A DNA stretch of 64,000 nucleotides from Phaseolus vulgaris. Lineage: Eukaryota; Streptophyta; Magnoliopsida; Fabales; Fabaceae. A model generated the notes under the pieces. That model was not told the DNA's origin and made no database searches. It saw only the letters and a list, made by a program, of their open reading frames with translations. Within the stretch, counting starts at the first letter, position 1; each line of letters starts with the position of its first letter. Positions 11,271 to 22,744 of this stretch are shown here, one piece after another. The stretch covers positions 9,029,227 to 9,093,226 of the forward strand of contig NC_023758.2 of the NCBI RefSeq assembly GCF_000499845.2, written 5' to 3'. The translations under genes and the position numbers were made by a program.

Positions 11271-12160
11271 TGTACCGTCCTGGTAGTCGGAAGAGATGAC
11301 GTGGCGGCGAGTTATTATGCAGGCGTGTTGAGTAGGGCCCATAGCTGGCAGAAGGGGAGGAAGTCGGGGGGCTCATGCAGTCGCCAGTTATTAAGTTGGT
11401 GTGCTCCGATCTCTAGCATACCTAAGCCGACAGTCACCGGGTTTGAGATGAAGTCGCCAGATGTGAGCCCAGGCGACCAAGTGATTAGAGATCGCCGAAA
11501 CAAGGACATCGCCGAAGACGAAGTCAGATAGTTATTTCCTAGCTGGTCAGAGGATGAGCTCGGGAGACAGCTTACCTGAACATACACGGTGAAGCAGGTA
11601 GAGTAGATCATGAAGGCGGCCGGCGAGACCACAGGGAAGGTGTGTATGAAGGCACCCGAACTCGCCACGCAAAAGGGATCACGCTCCAAGGCAGCTATGC
11701 ACTGAGTTGTGTCACGCATAAGTAACTTAGCCAAAAAACCTGAAGAGTAAGAAGAGGCGCCCAAGTCAAGGATACTCCAGATGGTGACACGTGTACGGCT
11801 AGATGCGAGCCACGTGTCCAGATGCATAATTGTCTGGAGAGAGAAAGTGCCCAGGTATATAAGAGATTCTAACGAACTTCTGAGGTACGCACGTTCAGAT
11901 TACTTCTTTACGCTTGCGAGTTTTGAGTACACGGAGAGAGAACTTTTGCACGGTTCCTTAGAGTTCTTGAGTTTCTCTTAGTATTTGGTGGTTCAGTCGC
12001 TGACTTGGGCGTCGGAGCGTGATCGGCCGCAGCGGCGCCGTTCTGTCTTTTGCAGGTTCTTGAGGTGGATCGCGGCGAAGGACGAAGGCTAACACGGCGC
12101 AGAAGTCGATCTAGATTTGATGAGGCAAGGCTCCAGCGTCTTGGTCAACAGGCAGGATCA
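11271..12160 (+). repeat. 3' LTR of gypsy A
   Basis: This 890-bp LTR ends at GGATCA and is followed at once by the target duplication ATGGG (12161-12165). I count about 20 differences from the 5' LTR, mostly transitions. Confidence 0.95.
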
Positions 12161-12165
12161 ATGGG

Positions 12166-12468
12166 TAAGGGTGTCATTTGTGAGAAACCTTCTAGAAGGT
12201 GGGTAAAAGTGGAGTGCCTCCCAAGCTAGCCTACATCTTCTAGAAACTAGGTTAAGGGACAATTTTGAAAATGGTTTCTAAAGCCCAATATTATACTAAA
12301 TACACCCATATGTAGTTTATTCTTCTATTTGGAACCCATAAAGTGATCCCAATTTATTTTACATAAACTTGTCTTATGAAAAGACTAGAAGGAAAAACAA
12401 CTGATATTTTGGTCCATTTTTAGTTCTTCTTCTACTGAGGCTTTTTTGAGACCTGATGGGGTCTGGTC
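12166..12468 (-). repeat. Middle piece of old dispersed repeat R1
   Basis: This piece continues 1-49 after removal of gypsy A and is interrupted on its right by copia C. It shares runs with R2 (about 21045-21340), for example TTTGTGAGAAACCTTCTAGA, TTATTCTTCTATTTGG and ACATAAACTTGTCTT. No coding capacity is seen. The copia C target duplication TGGTC is at 12464-12468. Confidence 0.6.
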
Positions 12469-13576
12469 TGTTAGAATGTATGGCTTTAAACTAGAGGGGG
12501 GTGAATGGTTTAAAGAGGATTTTCGCAAACTTTTAAGTCTAGAATGAAACCACTTCGAGAAAACTTGATTAAGAAATCAGTTTGCCAAAAACACAAAGAA
12601 AATTAGCACAGCACCAGAAAAACAATCGGTTGTTTATACTAATTCACAAAAATAAACTGAAATTAAAGAGTTCAAAGGATAGAGAGAATGCACACAAAGG
12701 TTTATACTGGTTCACTCTTAAACCAAGAGCTACATTCAGTCTTCCCAGAAACCACTGGGAAATCCACTAAGCAATCAACCCTAGATTACTTACAACACCA
12801 CCAAAGAAGTGACCTTGATCCCCTCAAGACACACACTTCCTTTGGCTCAGCACAAAACACCACTAAGAATGCTGATCTTGACAACCTCAAGAACACACAG
12901 CACTTCTCAGCTTCACACACAGAGTTTCTTCAAAGTACAAAAGGATTACACTTGTTACAGAAAGATCTGAAATCAATACAAGATGAAAATCATATTCCAC
13001 ACTCTCTTGATCCAAGCAAACTCAAAGCAAACTCCAACTCTTCAAGAGCAAAATTAGTGAAAAACTCAAATCTGTTTTTCTTTTATTAAATCTCAATTCT
13101 TGTTTGTTACATAAACTGAACAAACTATTTATTGCATTCAAAGAATGGTCAAAGCATTTAAAACTGGAGCGTAATCAGTTATAAAATCATTTAATGCTCA
13201 GTCAAAGCACAAAACAGTTTTCTGTTATGGTCCCAAAACAAACAATCGGTTGAATTCTCGAATCAATCGATTGTTTTGGTTTGACAACAAGTCAACCATC
13301 AAAAATAGTTTTCAACCTTTCTAAAAACACCTAAGTATAAAACAATCGGTTATTTCGACAAAACAACAGGTCGTTTTTCACTTAGTTTGAAAAACACTTT
13401 TCAATTAAAAGGTTTGAGAATGCTTAAGCTTTGGATTCAATCAAGAGTGGATTTAACACAGATAGTCTACCCCAGATCCTATCTTAAGACAACTTAGCAA
13501 CAGCAAGCACATCCAGCCTTCCATCAAACTTCAAAGGGTTTGGATTCTTCAAAGCTTGAACACACTTGATTCAACA
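12469..13576 (-). repeat. 3' LTR of copia C
   Basis: This is 1108 bp, from TGTTAGAATG to TTGATTCAACA on the plus strand. It is 20 bp shorter than the other LTR because one copy of the AATCGGTTGTTT motif near 12624 has been lost. Dimers of that motif remain at 13244/13265 and 13344/13365. Confidence 0.93.
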
Positions 13577-13732
13577 ATCTCCCCCTATTTGATGAAGACA
13601 AATCGCTGGTTGCTTGTGTTGGATTTGATTGAATCTAAAGCAGTTCCTGCAAAAACATCATATATACAATCCAATGTTTCCTACAGCAGCAAGTTAGATT
13701 TTCACATATTGAAAACAATATTCCAGACAAAC

Positions 13733-13770
13733 AATCGGTTGATTACACGAAACAATCGGTTGTTTCTATC
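13733..13770. repeat. 21-nt dimer motif in non-coding interior of copia C
   Basis: AATCGGTTGATT at 13733 and AATCGGTTGTTT at 13754 are spaced exactly 21 nt, lying between the polypurine tract and the end of the RNase H frame. This is one of nine such dimers in the element. Confidence 0.8.
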
Positions 13771-13904
13771 AACAGAAGCAGAAACAGTTTTGATATCAGA
13801 GATTTCAGCAGATTTAAACAATTCCATAGACAGATACACAAGAACCAATCAATTCTCCCCCTATTTGTCTTCACAAATAGACTCTAACAGATATTAAAAC
13901 AGAT

Positions 13905-16900
13905 TTAGGAAAGATTTTGAAGGTCAAGGATACCTAACTCATTTCGCAAAAAGAAGAACCTCTCTTTTGGTAATGGTTTTGTGAAGATATCAGCTAGCTG
14001 CAGATTTGTCTCTACAAACTTCACTTCACAGTCCCCATTGCTTACATGATCCCTGATGAAATGATGGTGTATCTCAATATGCTTAGTTCTTGAGTGTTGA
14101 ATCTGATATTTGGTAAGATTGATAGCACTTGTATTGTCACACATCAAAGGGACCTTGCTGATTTGCAATCCAAAGTCTGCAAGTTGTTGTTTGAGCCATA
14201 GGATTTGTGCACAACAGCTTCCAGCAGCTATGTACTCAGCCTCAGCAATAGAGATAGCCACACATGCTTGCTTCTTGCTATGCCATGAGATGAGGCTTGA
14301 ACCAAGAAGGTGGCAAGTGCCACTTGTGCTTTTCCTATCTAGCTTGCATCCTGCAAATCAGAATCTGAATAGCCAATTAACTGAATGGGAGAGTGAGAAG
14401 GATACCATAACCCTACAGTTGATGTTCCTTTGAGATATTTCATAATTCTCTTTGCAGCTTTGAAGTGTGACTCCTTAGGATTTGCTTGATATCTTGCACA
14501 AAGACATACCGCAAACATAATGTTCAGTCTACTTGTTGTTAGATAGAGCAAAGAGCCAATCAAACCTCTGTATTTAGTTTGATCTACCCCTTTTCCAGCA
14601 GCATCTGCATCCATGTAGCAACTTGATGGCATAGGTGTGCTTGCTTCCTTGCAACTTTCCATTTCAAATTTCTTGAGAATCTCTTTACAATACTTTGATT
14701 GTCATAGAAAGATTTCATCCTTTATTTGTTTAACTTGCAATCCAAGAAAGAAAGACAATTCTCCCATCATAGACATTTAAAACTCACCTTTCATAGCAGC
14801 CACAAATTCTTCACACAAATTATCTTGTGTAGCACCAAAGATTATGTCATCTACATAGATTTGCACAAGGATAATTTCAGAATTTGACTTTTTGATTAAG
14901 AGAGTCTTGTCAATCATTCCCCTTTCATAGTCGTGAGACAACAAGAAGTTGCTAAGTCTTTCATACCACTGCCTTGGATCTTGCTTCAGCCCATACAAAG
15001 CCTTTTTCAGCTTGAAGACATGATTGGGATATTCATGATCTTCAAAGCCCGATGGTTGATCCACATACACTTCCTCATTGATGTAGCCATTCAAAAAAGC
15101 ACTCTTGACATCCATTTGAAAGAGTTTAAAACCACACATACATGCAAAAGTCAGCAGCATCCTCACATCCTCCAATCTTGCAACAGGAGCAAAGGTTTCA
15201 CCATAATCAATTCCCTCCTCTTGATTGTAGCCTTTGGCAACTAGCCTTGCTTTGTTCCTTATGATCACACCATCCTCATCCAGTTTGTTTTTGAACACCC
15301 ACTTCAAACCAATGATGTTCATCTCAGCTGTTTTAGGGACAAGAAACCATACCTCATTCCTTGCAAACTGATTCAGCTCTTCATACATAGCTTCAACCCA
15401 TTTTTCATCCTTGAAAGCTTCATCTATTGACTTTGATTGAATTTGAGAGACAAAAGCAGTGTGCCTGCAGAAATTTGAGATGGAGCTACCTGTAGAGACA
15501 CCTTCCTTTATCTGTCCAATGATGTTCTCCACTGACAGATCTCTAGGAATCCTCCATTCTTTGGGCAACTCACTCTGCTACAGAATTTCAATCGGTTGTT
15601 TCGAGGAATCAATCGGTTGTTTTTCTGCACAGATGTTCAGCTTCACCAAACTGATGTTCTGCTCATCCTCTTCAGCACTGTTCTTCGGGATTTGAATGCT
15701 TTTGCGATCCACTTCATCAAAGACAACATGAACAGAATCTTCTATAGTTATTAGCCTCTTGTTGTAGATTTTGTATGCATGACTTGTTAGAGAATAGCCT
15801 ATGAAGATACCATGATCAGCTTTTCCGTCAAACTTTCCTAGGTTTTCCTTTCCATTGTTGAGAACAAAACAGCTACAACCGAAAACTCTGAGATGATTGA
15901 TGTTTGGCTTCCTTCCATTGAAAAGTTTATAGGGAGACTTCTTCAGAATTGGTCTAATTAGCACTCTATTCATCACATAGCAAGAAGTGTTAACTGCATC
16001 AGCCCAAAAAATACTTAGGAAGAGAAGATTCACTTAGCATTGTTCTAGCTAGCTCTTCAAGGGACCTGTTCTTCCTCTCAACCACACCATTCTGTTGTGG
16101 AGTTCTTAGAGCAGACAAATTATGCAAAATTCCCATCTTTTCACAGAACTTGCTGAACTTTTCATTTTGGAATTCACCTCCATGATCACTTCTTATTGAG
16201 CCTATGTTGTTGTTCTTTGTATTTTGCAATCTTCTTGCAAGCTTCTTAAATGCAGAAAAGGGATCACTTTTTGATTCCAAGAAGAGAGTCCAAGTGAACC
16301 TAGAAAAATCATCCACAATAGCAAGAGCATAGTAGTTTCCACCAAGGCTCATGGTTATTGAAGGTCCAAAAAGATCCATGTGAAGTAGCTCAAGAGGTTT
16401 TAAAGAGAAAACAACATTTTTTATTTTAAAAGAGTTTTTCACTTGTTTCCCCTTTTGGCAAGCTTCACAAATATGGTCCTTCTCAAACTTGAGCTTTGGC
16501 AGTTCATGTGAATGTGAGCAATTCTTCTATGTCAAAGCCAAGACTCATCATGCTTGGATAGAAGACAACCAATTGAACAAGGTGAAGAGATATCTAGAAG
16601 ATAAACATTCTTGATTCTCTTACCAATCAACATTACCTCTTTTGTGTTGGGAAGACAGATTTCACAGGAGTTTGTTTTGAAGATAACATGATATCCTTTG
16701 TCACACAATTGACTAATGCTCAGCAGATTGTGCTTTAATCCTTCTACATAGAGAACATCATGAATGACCAAGATATCTTTGTCTCCTATGGATCCTCTCC
16801 CAAGAATCCTCCCCTTGTTGTTGTCCCCATAGGTAACATGCCCTTCTTACTTAAAGGAGATGCTTAGAAACTTTGATTTGTCCCCAGTCATGTGCTTGGA

Positions 16901-18069
16901 GCACCCACTGTCCAGGTACCATTGTTGCATGCTCTCCTCCAAGGTTTCCTACAAAGAAGATTTTCAAGTACAAAGATTTGGTCCCCTTATGAATGTGGGT
17001 CCATTTGGTTTACATTCATCATTTGAACCTTTACTACACTTGGGAATCCACTTCTTAAAGCCCCTAGGAACATCATATTTTCTGATTTTACAGAATCTGA
17101 CAGAATGACCTCTTTTCATGCAGTAGAAGCATGTAACAACCGGTTGTTTCGACAGTCCAATCGGTTGTTTTTCTGGCAGTTTCGAAAATGACTTTGAAAA
17201 TCTATCTTACTTGTTCTGTGTGTTAAAACTCAATCCAGTTTTTCCAAAAAAACACAGTTTTGAGATGCCAAGACATTCTCAAAGTTAGATTGACCTTTAG
17301 AAAGCTTATCTACAGTTTTAACAAGATAATGGACTTTCTTTTCAAGATTTTCGCAATTTTCACAAATCAGAGTATCACACTTGCAAGAGGAGTTTTTGTA
17401 AACTATTTCAAGGTTTTCAAAATCTGTTTTTGAACTTTCCAATTCCTCTTCCAGTGTTTTGACTCTATTTTCAAGCCAGCTATTCATTCCCTTTAACCGA
17501 TTGTTCAAGAGGGCCAATCGGTTGACTTCTTCATGTGTTTCTTGAAAGGCTTGAAGCAATTGACTGTAATTTTCAGAGTTTGAGGAGTTAGAAGAACTTA
17601 CACTACTTGAGTCATCTTCCTTTTTGGCCATGAAGCAGAGGTTGAGGTTTTTTCTGTTTTGCCTCCTTTTCCAACGTGCTTGACTTCTTGACCTTACTTC
17701 CTTTGATTCATTGATGTTCCCATGAGTAGCTTTGAGTGTGTCCCACATCTCTTTAGCAGTTTTGCATTTTGATATCCTGAAAAACTCATTAGTATATAGT
17801 GCAAAAGATATTATGTTTTTAGCAGTACAATCAAGCTTGACCATCTTACATTTTTCATTGGTCCATTGGGACCAAGGTTTTGCAATAAAAGATCCATTCT
17901 TTTTAAGCTTTGGAATGAAAGGACCATTCTCGATTGAATCCCAAATTCCTTGATCAATAGATTCAACAAAGATTTTCATTCTAGCCTCCCAATACTTGTA
18001 ATTCAATCCACAGAATAAAGGTGGTTTGTAGATTGAAGCGCCTTCCTCAAAAGATAGTTTTCCAGCCAT
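13905..18069 (-). pseudogene. Copia C gag-pol, broken
   Basis: Reading leftwards from the ATG at 18069: gag (about 18069-17230) with a copia-type N-terminal domain (MAGKLSFEEG, then YKYWEARMKIFVE) and a coiled-coil stretch; a zinc knuckle with C-x2-C-x4-H-x4-C near 17130-17090; integrase at about 16442-16000 (MDLFGP, RSDHGGEF, NGVVERK); its C-terminal part to about 15578; RT at about 15568-14777 with IYVDDI near 14850; RNase H at about 14660-13905 ending in ADIFTKPLP. The pieces fall in several frames, with breaks near 17230, 16440, 15575, 14770 and 14340. The protease is not clearly readable. A chain of frame breaks rules out an active polyprotein. Confidence 0.9.
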
Positions 18070-18125
18070 AGAAAAAGATTTTCGGATCAAACTTGATTAT
18101 CTTTCAAGTACCATTTGATGCCAAT

Positions 18126-19253
18126 TGTTAGAATGTATGGCTTTAAACTAGAGGGGGGTGAATGGTTTAAAGAGGGTTTTTGCAAACTTATAAGTCTAGA
18201 ATGAAATCACATCGAGAAAACTTGATTAAGAAATCAGTTTGCCAAAAACACAAAGCAAATTAGAACAACACCAGAAAATAATCGGTTGTTTCGCAAAAAC
18301 AATCGGTTGTTTATACCAGTTCACAAATATAAACTGAAATTAAAGAGTTCAAGGGATAGAGAGAATGCACACAGAGGTTTATACTGATTCACTCTTAAAC
18401 CAAGAGCTACATCCAGTCTTCCCAGAAACCATTGGGGAATCCACTAAGCAATCAACCCTAGATTACTTACAACACCACCAAAGAAGTGACCTTGATCCCC
18501 TCAAGACACACACTTCCTTTGGCTCAGCACAAAACACCACTAAGAATGTTGATCTTGACAACCTCAAGAACACACAGCACTTCTCAGCTTCACACACAGA
18601 GTTTCTTCAAAGTACAAAAGGATTACACTTGTTACAGAAAGATCTGAAATCAATACAAGATGAAAATCTTATTCCACCCTTTCTTGATCCAAGCAAACTC
18701 AAAGCAAACTCCAACTCTTCAAAAGCAAAATCAGTGAAAAACTCAAATATGTTTTTCTTTTATTAAATCTCAATTCTTGTTTGTTACATAAACTGAACAA
18801 ACTATTTATTGCATTCAAAGACTGGTCAAAGCATTTAAAACTGGAGCGTAATCAGTTATAAAATCATTTAATGCTCAGTCAAAGCACAAAACAGTTTTCT
18901 GTTATGGTCCCAAAACAAACAATCGGTTGAATGCTCGAATCAATCGATTGTTTTGGTTTGACAGCAAGTCAACCATCAAAAACAGTTTTTAACCTTTCTA
19001 AAAACACCTAAGTATAAAACAATTGGTTGTTTCGACAAAACAACAGGTTGCTTTTCACTTAGTTTGAAAAACACTTTTCAATTAAAAGGTTTGAGAATGC
19101 CTAAGCTTTGGATCCAATCAAGAGTGGATTTAACACAGATAATCTACCCCAGATCCTATCTTAAGACAGCTCAGCAACAGCAAGCACATCCAGCCTTCCA
19201 TCAAACTTCAAAGGCTTTGGATTCTTCAAAGCTTGAACACACTTGATTCAACA
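18126..19253 (-). repeat. 5' LTR of copia C
   Basis: This is 1128 bp. It carries three 21-nt dimers at 18280/18301, 18921/18942 and 19021/19042. Apart from the one 20-bp difference it aligns along its whole length with 12469-13576. Confidence 0.93.
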
Positions 19254-20844
19254 TGGTCTTGCATGCTGAGATGACTGACCTAGTTGTGAAGTGTCTTTTG
19301 TGTCCTTGGTCACCTGCTTGTCGAGTAAACCCTAAAAACAATCATCAATTCAAAACTTACTCACATTTATAAACACATTTTTTTTCATAAAAAACAATGA
19401 ACATGAACACACAAAAAAACAAAAAAAAAATTGTAAATAGTGATGAACTTACCTGTGAAGACCAATGAAGAAGAAGAAGAAGACCACACTCAACCACTCA
19501 AACTCAAGAAGAACACGACCTCAATAAGTGCAAACAAGATCCAACCAAGGCAAGATCCAACCTGAAACAAGATAAAAAAATAATTACAAATTTTCCAAAC
19601 TTAAAAAAAGAAAAAAAAAAAAGACACCAAAACCACAAATAAAACAATAAAGAAGAAAGAGAATCGATTCTCATTGTTGTGTAAATGAAGCCAAAATCAA
19701 TTCCAGCACAACAATTAAAACCAAGAGAATCGATTCTCCATACAGTTAAAATCAATTGAAAATCAATTCCATCATAGCACATGACAACCAAGAGAATTGA
19801 TTCTCCTGCATATGTTCAGAAGCCAAAATTGATTCTCAACTACGGCACCAAGATAGCAAATTGATTCTGCCTTATTTTACACAACGATAAGAATCGATTC
19901 TCCATGCCCTATACTTCAACCAAAATAAATTTTCATCTGAAAAGCATTGCATGCAAAATGATTTTACCTCTTTTGTATGTCTTATGGCTCTTCCTCAACC
20001 ACAACAAAGAACTTCAAGAATTCACTCTATCTGTAACAAGGAAAACTCATGACACAACTCTCACAAGATCTCTACTCTCTCTAGAACAAGAAAAACCCAT
20101 GGCACAACTCTCACAAGACCTTAAATCATATTAAGAAAGCACACTCATGTTCACGAGCTGGAAGTTTGTAAAGAAAAATAAAATCAAAAAGCAGTCAAAA
20201 GATTCCCCCACAGTGGTGTCAGTCACGAACCAATCTCATCTCATACATGTGAAGTTAGGTTAAGGGTATTGAAGTAAAACATTCACATCCAACGTGTACA
20301 TCAGTGGTAATCTTTGCATATGAGAGAGGAAAGGAAAATTGATGCAACCCGCTACCCCCTCTGCACCCTCGCCTTCAAACAAGTTGATCCAAACACAAAA
20401 TCCTCCCGCTCGTCTATCCATGCTATCATCAGTGGAAGCAAATAGTGCATAAATGATAATTTTAAGTATAATTTATTTTAAATCATATGGACGTGAGTTG
20501 ATTTTAGGATTGCATGGATTTCACTTTGTTTATGAGTTTTTGTTTAAGCCGAATATGGTGAGTGACCCAAAGAATATTCCCACTGGACACGAACTTAACC
20601 AAGTGGTTAAGTAAGTTTGAAGGTTCACTTCTAGAGGGAAAATAGAAAAAAAAAACAAATATGGTGAGGATGATGATGATAACTTGCGGAAATAAATGAA
20701 CACTAGATGAATAATAGAAAGTGAAAACCGCAATTAAAAGAATAACATGATAACATAAAAGAGGAATGGGAGCTAGCGCAATAAGAAGGAAAAAGAGAAA
20801 GGGATGAAGGAAGCTTCTGGAAATGATGTGTTGTCATGCAACTT
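19254..20844. other. Repeat-derived region without genes
   Basis: The left end to about 19330 is the tail of repeat R1. Next comes an A-rich stretch, then a cluster of the palindrome GAGAATCGATTCTC (19659-19902). No reading frame resembling a protein is seen. If R1 and R2 are LTRs, this would be the interior of a small non-autonomous element pointing left. Confidence 0.5.
19659..19902. repeat. Cluster of palindrome GAGAATCGATTCTC
   Basis: Perfect or near-perfect copies lie at 19659-19672, 19725-19738, 19792-19805 (one base changed) and about 19889-19902. Half copies lie near 19827 and 19857. The first three are spaced 66-67 bp. Function is unknown. Confidence 0.75.
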
Positions 20845-21375
20845 GGAGGAGGAGATACTTCAAGATAAGTGGTGTAGAGTCGCCACTTGAAGTGAATAAC
20901 ACTCAAGATAAGACCCAAGGTTAATAGGAGACTCAACTTATTAAACACTCTAACAAAGTTTCTTTACTTTCAAAATTCAATGTCTAATACATGAGGCAAA
21001 ACACCCTTTATATAGGAGAGACTGACTTGGGGAGCAAGAGTGAGAGGGGTAGGGACATCATTTGTGAGAAACCTTCTAGAAGGTAGCTAAAAGAAACCTT
21101 AAACCTAGGTGCACATGTCATGAAAGGTGAGCTTGGCACACACCCAAATTACTAAGCACACCCTACTCTAACTTATTCTTCTATTTGGACCCCCATAAAA
21201 AGCTAAAATTATTTACATAAACTTGTCTTGTAAAAATACCAAAAGAAAGAACATCTGATGCTCTGGCTTATGTCTAGTTCTCCTTCTACTGAGGTTCTTC
21301 TGATATTTGGTTGGGCCTCGTCTTCTATGCTTTGATGACTGACCTAATTCTAGTCATATGCTTATCGAGGTAGTT
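20845..21375 (-). repeat. Repeat R2, diverged copy of R1
   Basis: This matches 1-49 and 12166-12468 in order over about 380 bp with many substitutions. On the minus strand it has a TATA-like CTCCTATATAAAGG near 21007-21020, at the same place as in R1. It could be an old LTR. The outer limits are approximate. Confidence 0.45.
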
Positions 21376-21831
21376 TGATCACATGTTTTCAAAAGTTAAA
21401 TTACTAATTTTCAAAAGTTAAATTACTAAATTTATCAAATTGAACGTCAAAGAATCAAACTTAAATTTGATGAAAAACAAAGAAGAAAAATATATTTAAA
21501 CAATTCATTAAATTAAATTAGAAACTTTTAATTAATTTTCATTTTACTGCTATTAAATTTTGAATTAACTAAATATTTTAATATATAATTGTATTCATAG
21601 TTATTTTTAATAACTAAATTTAAAAAATAAAAACATTTTTATAAATAAACTTAATAATATATATCTTTATTATTACTTAAATAAAAATATTATGACTTAT
21701 TTCAAAATTTAGTCACATGTTTATATAAAAACTAATTTGAAAATGTTCAGAATAAATATTATTTTAATATTTATAAAAAGTAATATTTTAATAAAATAAA
21801 TAAATTAAGATTAAATATATTATTATAGTTA
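21376..21831. other. AT-rich intergenic DNA
   Basis: No gene or known repeat is seen. It is very rich in A and T. Gypsy B inserted at its right edge, and the same kind of sequence resumes at 33864. Confidence 0.6.
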
Positions 21832-21836
21832 TTATT

Positions 21837-22723
21837 TGTACCGCCCTGGTAGTCGGGAGTAATGACGTGGCGTCGAGCTATTATATAGGTGTGTTGGATG
21901 GGACACCTGGCTGGCAGAAGGGGAGGAAGTCGGGGGGTTCACGTAGTCGCCAGTTATTAAGTTGGCGTACTCCGATCTCCATCATACCTAAATCGGCGGT
22001 CACCGAGTTGAAGATGAAGTCGCCAGATGTGAACCCAGGCGACCAAGTGATTAGAGATCGCCGAAACAAGGACATCGCCGAAGATGAAGGCAGATAGACA
22101 CTTCCCAGCTGGCCAGAGGATGAGGTCGGGGGACAGCTTACTTGAACATATACGGTGAAACAGGATCATCAGATCATGAAGGCGGCCGACGAGACCACAG
22201 GGAAGGTGTGTACGAAGGCACCCGAACTCGCCATCCAGAAGAGATCACGCTCCAAGGCAACTATGCACTGAGTAGTATCATGCATAAGTAACTTAGCCAA
22301 AGAAGAGTCAGAAGTAGCGCCCAAGTCAAGGATGCTCCAGATGAAGGCACGTGTACAGCTGGATGCGAGCCACGTGTCCAAATGTGTAACTGCCAGGAGA
22401 GAGAAAGTGCCCAGGTATATAAGAGTTTCCAACAAACTTCTGAGGTACGCACGTTCAGATTGTTTCTTTACGCTTGCGAGTCTTGAGTACACTGAGAGAG
22501 AACTGGTCACGGTTCCTTAGAGTTCTTGAGTTTTACTCTTAAGTAATTGGTGGTTCAGTCGCTGACTTGGGAGTCGGAGCGTGATCGGCCGCAGCGGCGC
22601 CGTTTCGTCTTTTGCAGGTTCTTGAGGTGGAATCGCGGTGAAGGACGGAGGCTAACACGGTGCAGAAGTCGATCCAAGTTTGACGAGGCAAAGCTCCAGC
22701 GTTCTGGTCAACAGGCAGGATCA
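21837..22723 (+). repeat. 5' LTR of gypsy B
   Basis: 887 bp, TGTACCG to GGATCA. It differs from gypsy A LTRs mainly by substitutions, but keeps both CACGTG boxes and TATATAAG. Confidence 0.95.
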
Positions 22724-22726
22724 TCA

Positions 22727-22744
22727 GGCGCCCACCGTGGGGCC
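22727..22744 (+). other. Primer binding site of gypsy B
   Basis: Identical to the gypsy A site (GGCGCCCACCGTGGGGCC), three bases after the LTR. It is complementary to a tRNA-Lys-like 3' end. Confidence 0.75.

Larger units (their letters stand above)
50..12160 (+). mobile_element. Gypsy A: full-length Ty3/gypsy (Tat-type) LTR retrotransposon
   Basis: The element is 12.1 kb long. It has 890-bp LTRs (50-939 and 11271-12160) beginning TGTACCG and ending GGATCA, and a perfect 5-bp target duplication ATGGG (45-49 and 12161-12165). A tRNA-Lys-like primer site lies just inside the left LTR, and a G-rich polypurine tract lies just before the right one. Gag-pol is on the plus strand at 1354-6752, and a spliced opposite-strand gene lies at 8067-10667. 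The second, archaeal-type RNase H domain between RNase H and integrase marks the Tat lineage in plants. By eye the two LTRs differ at about 20 of 890 positions, so this copy is older than gypsy B. It cannot make its own proteins (frameshift and stops) but keeps its cis signals. Confidence 0.95.
12469..19253 (-). mobile_element. Copia C: Ty1/copia (SIRE-type) LTR retrotransposon
   Basis: The element is 6.8 kb, minus strand. The LTRs are 12469-13576 (3') and 18126-19253 (5'), with a perfect target duplication TGGTC at 12464-12468 and 19254-19258. In minus orientation an initiator-Met-like primer site ATTGGCATCAAATGG (18111-18125) follows the 5' LTR, and a polypurine tract AAATAGGGGGAGAT (13577-13590) precedes the 3' LTR. 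Domain order gag, integrase, RT, RNase H is copia type. The RT and integrase style and the long LTRs suggest the SIRE lineage. No env-like ORF is present. It is inactive because of several frame breaks. It carries the 21-nt-spaced dimer motif described separately. Confidence 0.93.

Noticed and set aside
12688..13089. 133-codon open frame in the copia C LTR (also 18365-18766)
   Set aside because: It lies inside the LTR on the strand opposite to the element genes, is low in complexity, and is duplicated only because the LTR is duplicated.
20195..20240. Sequence around CCCCCACAGTGGTG as a retroelement primer site
   Set aside because: It resembles a primer site only loosely, and no LTR ends or target copies could be fixed next to it.
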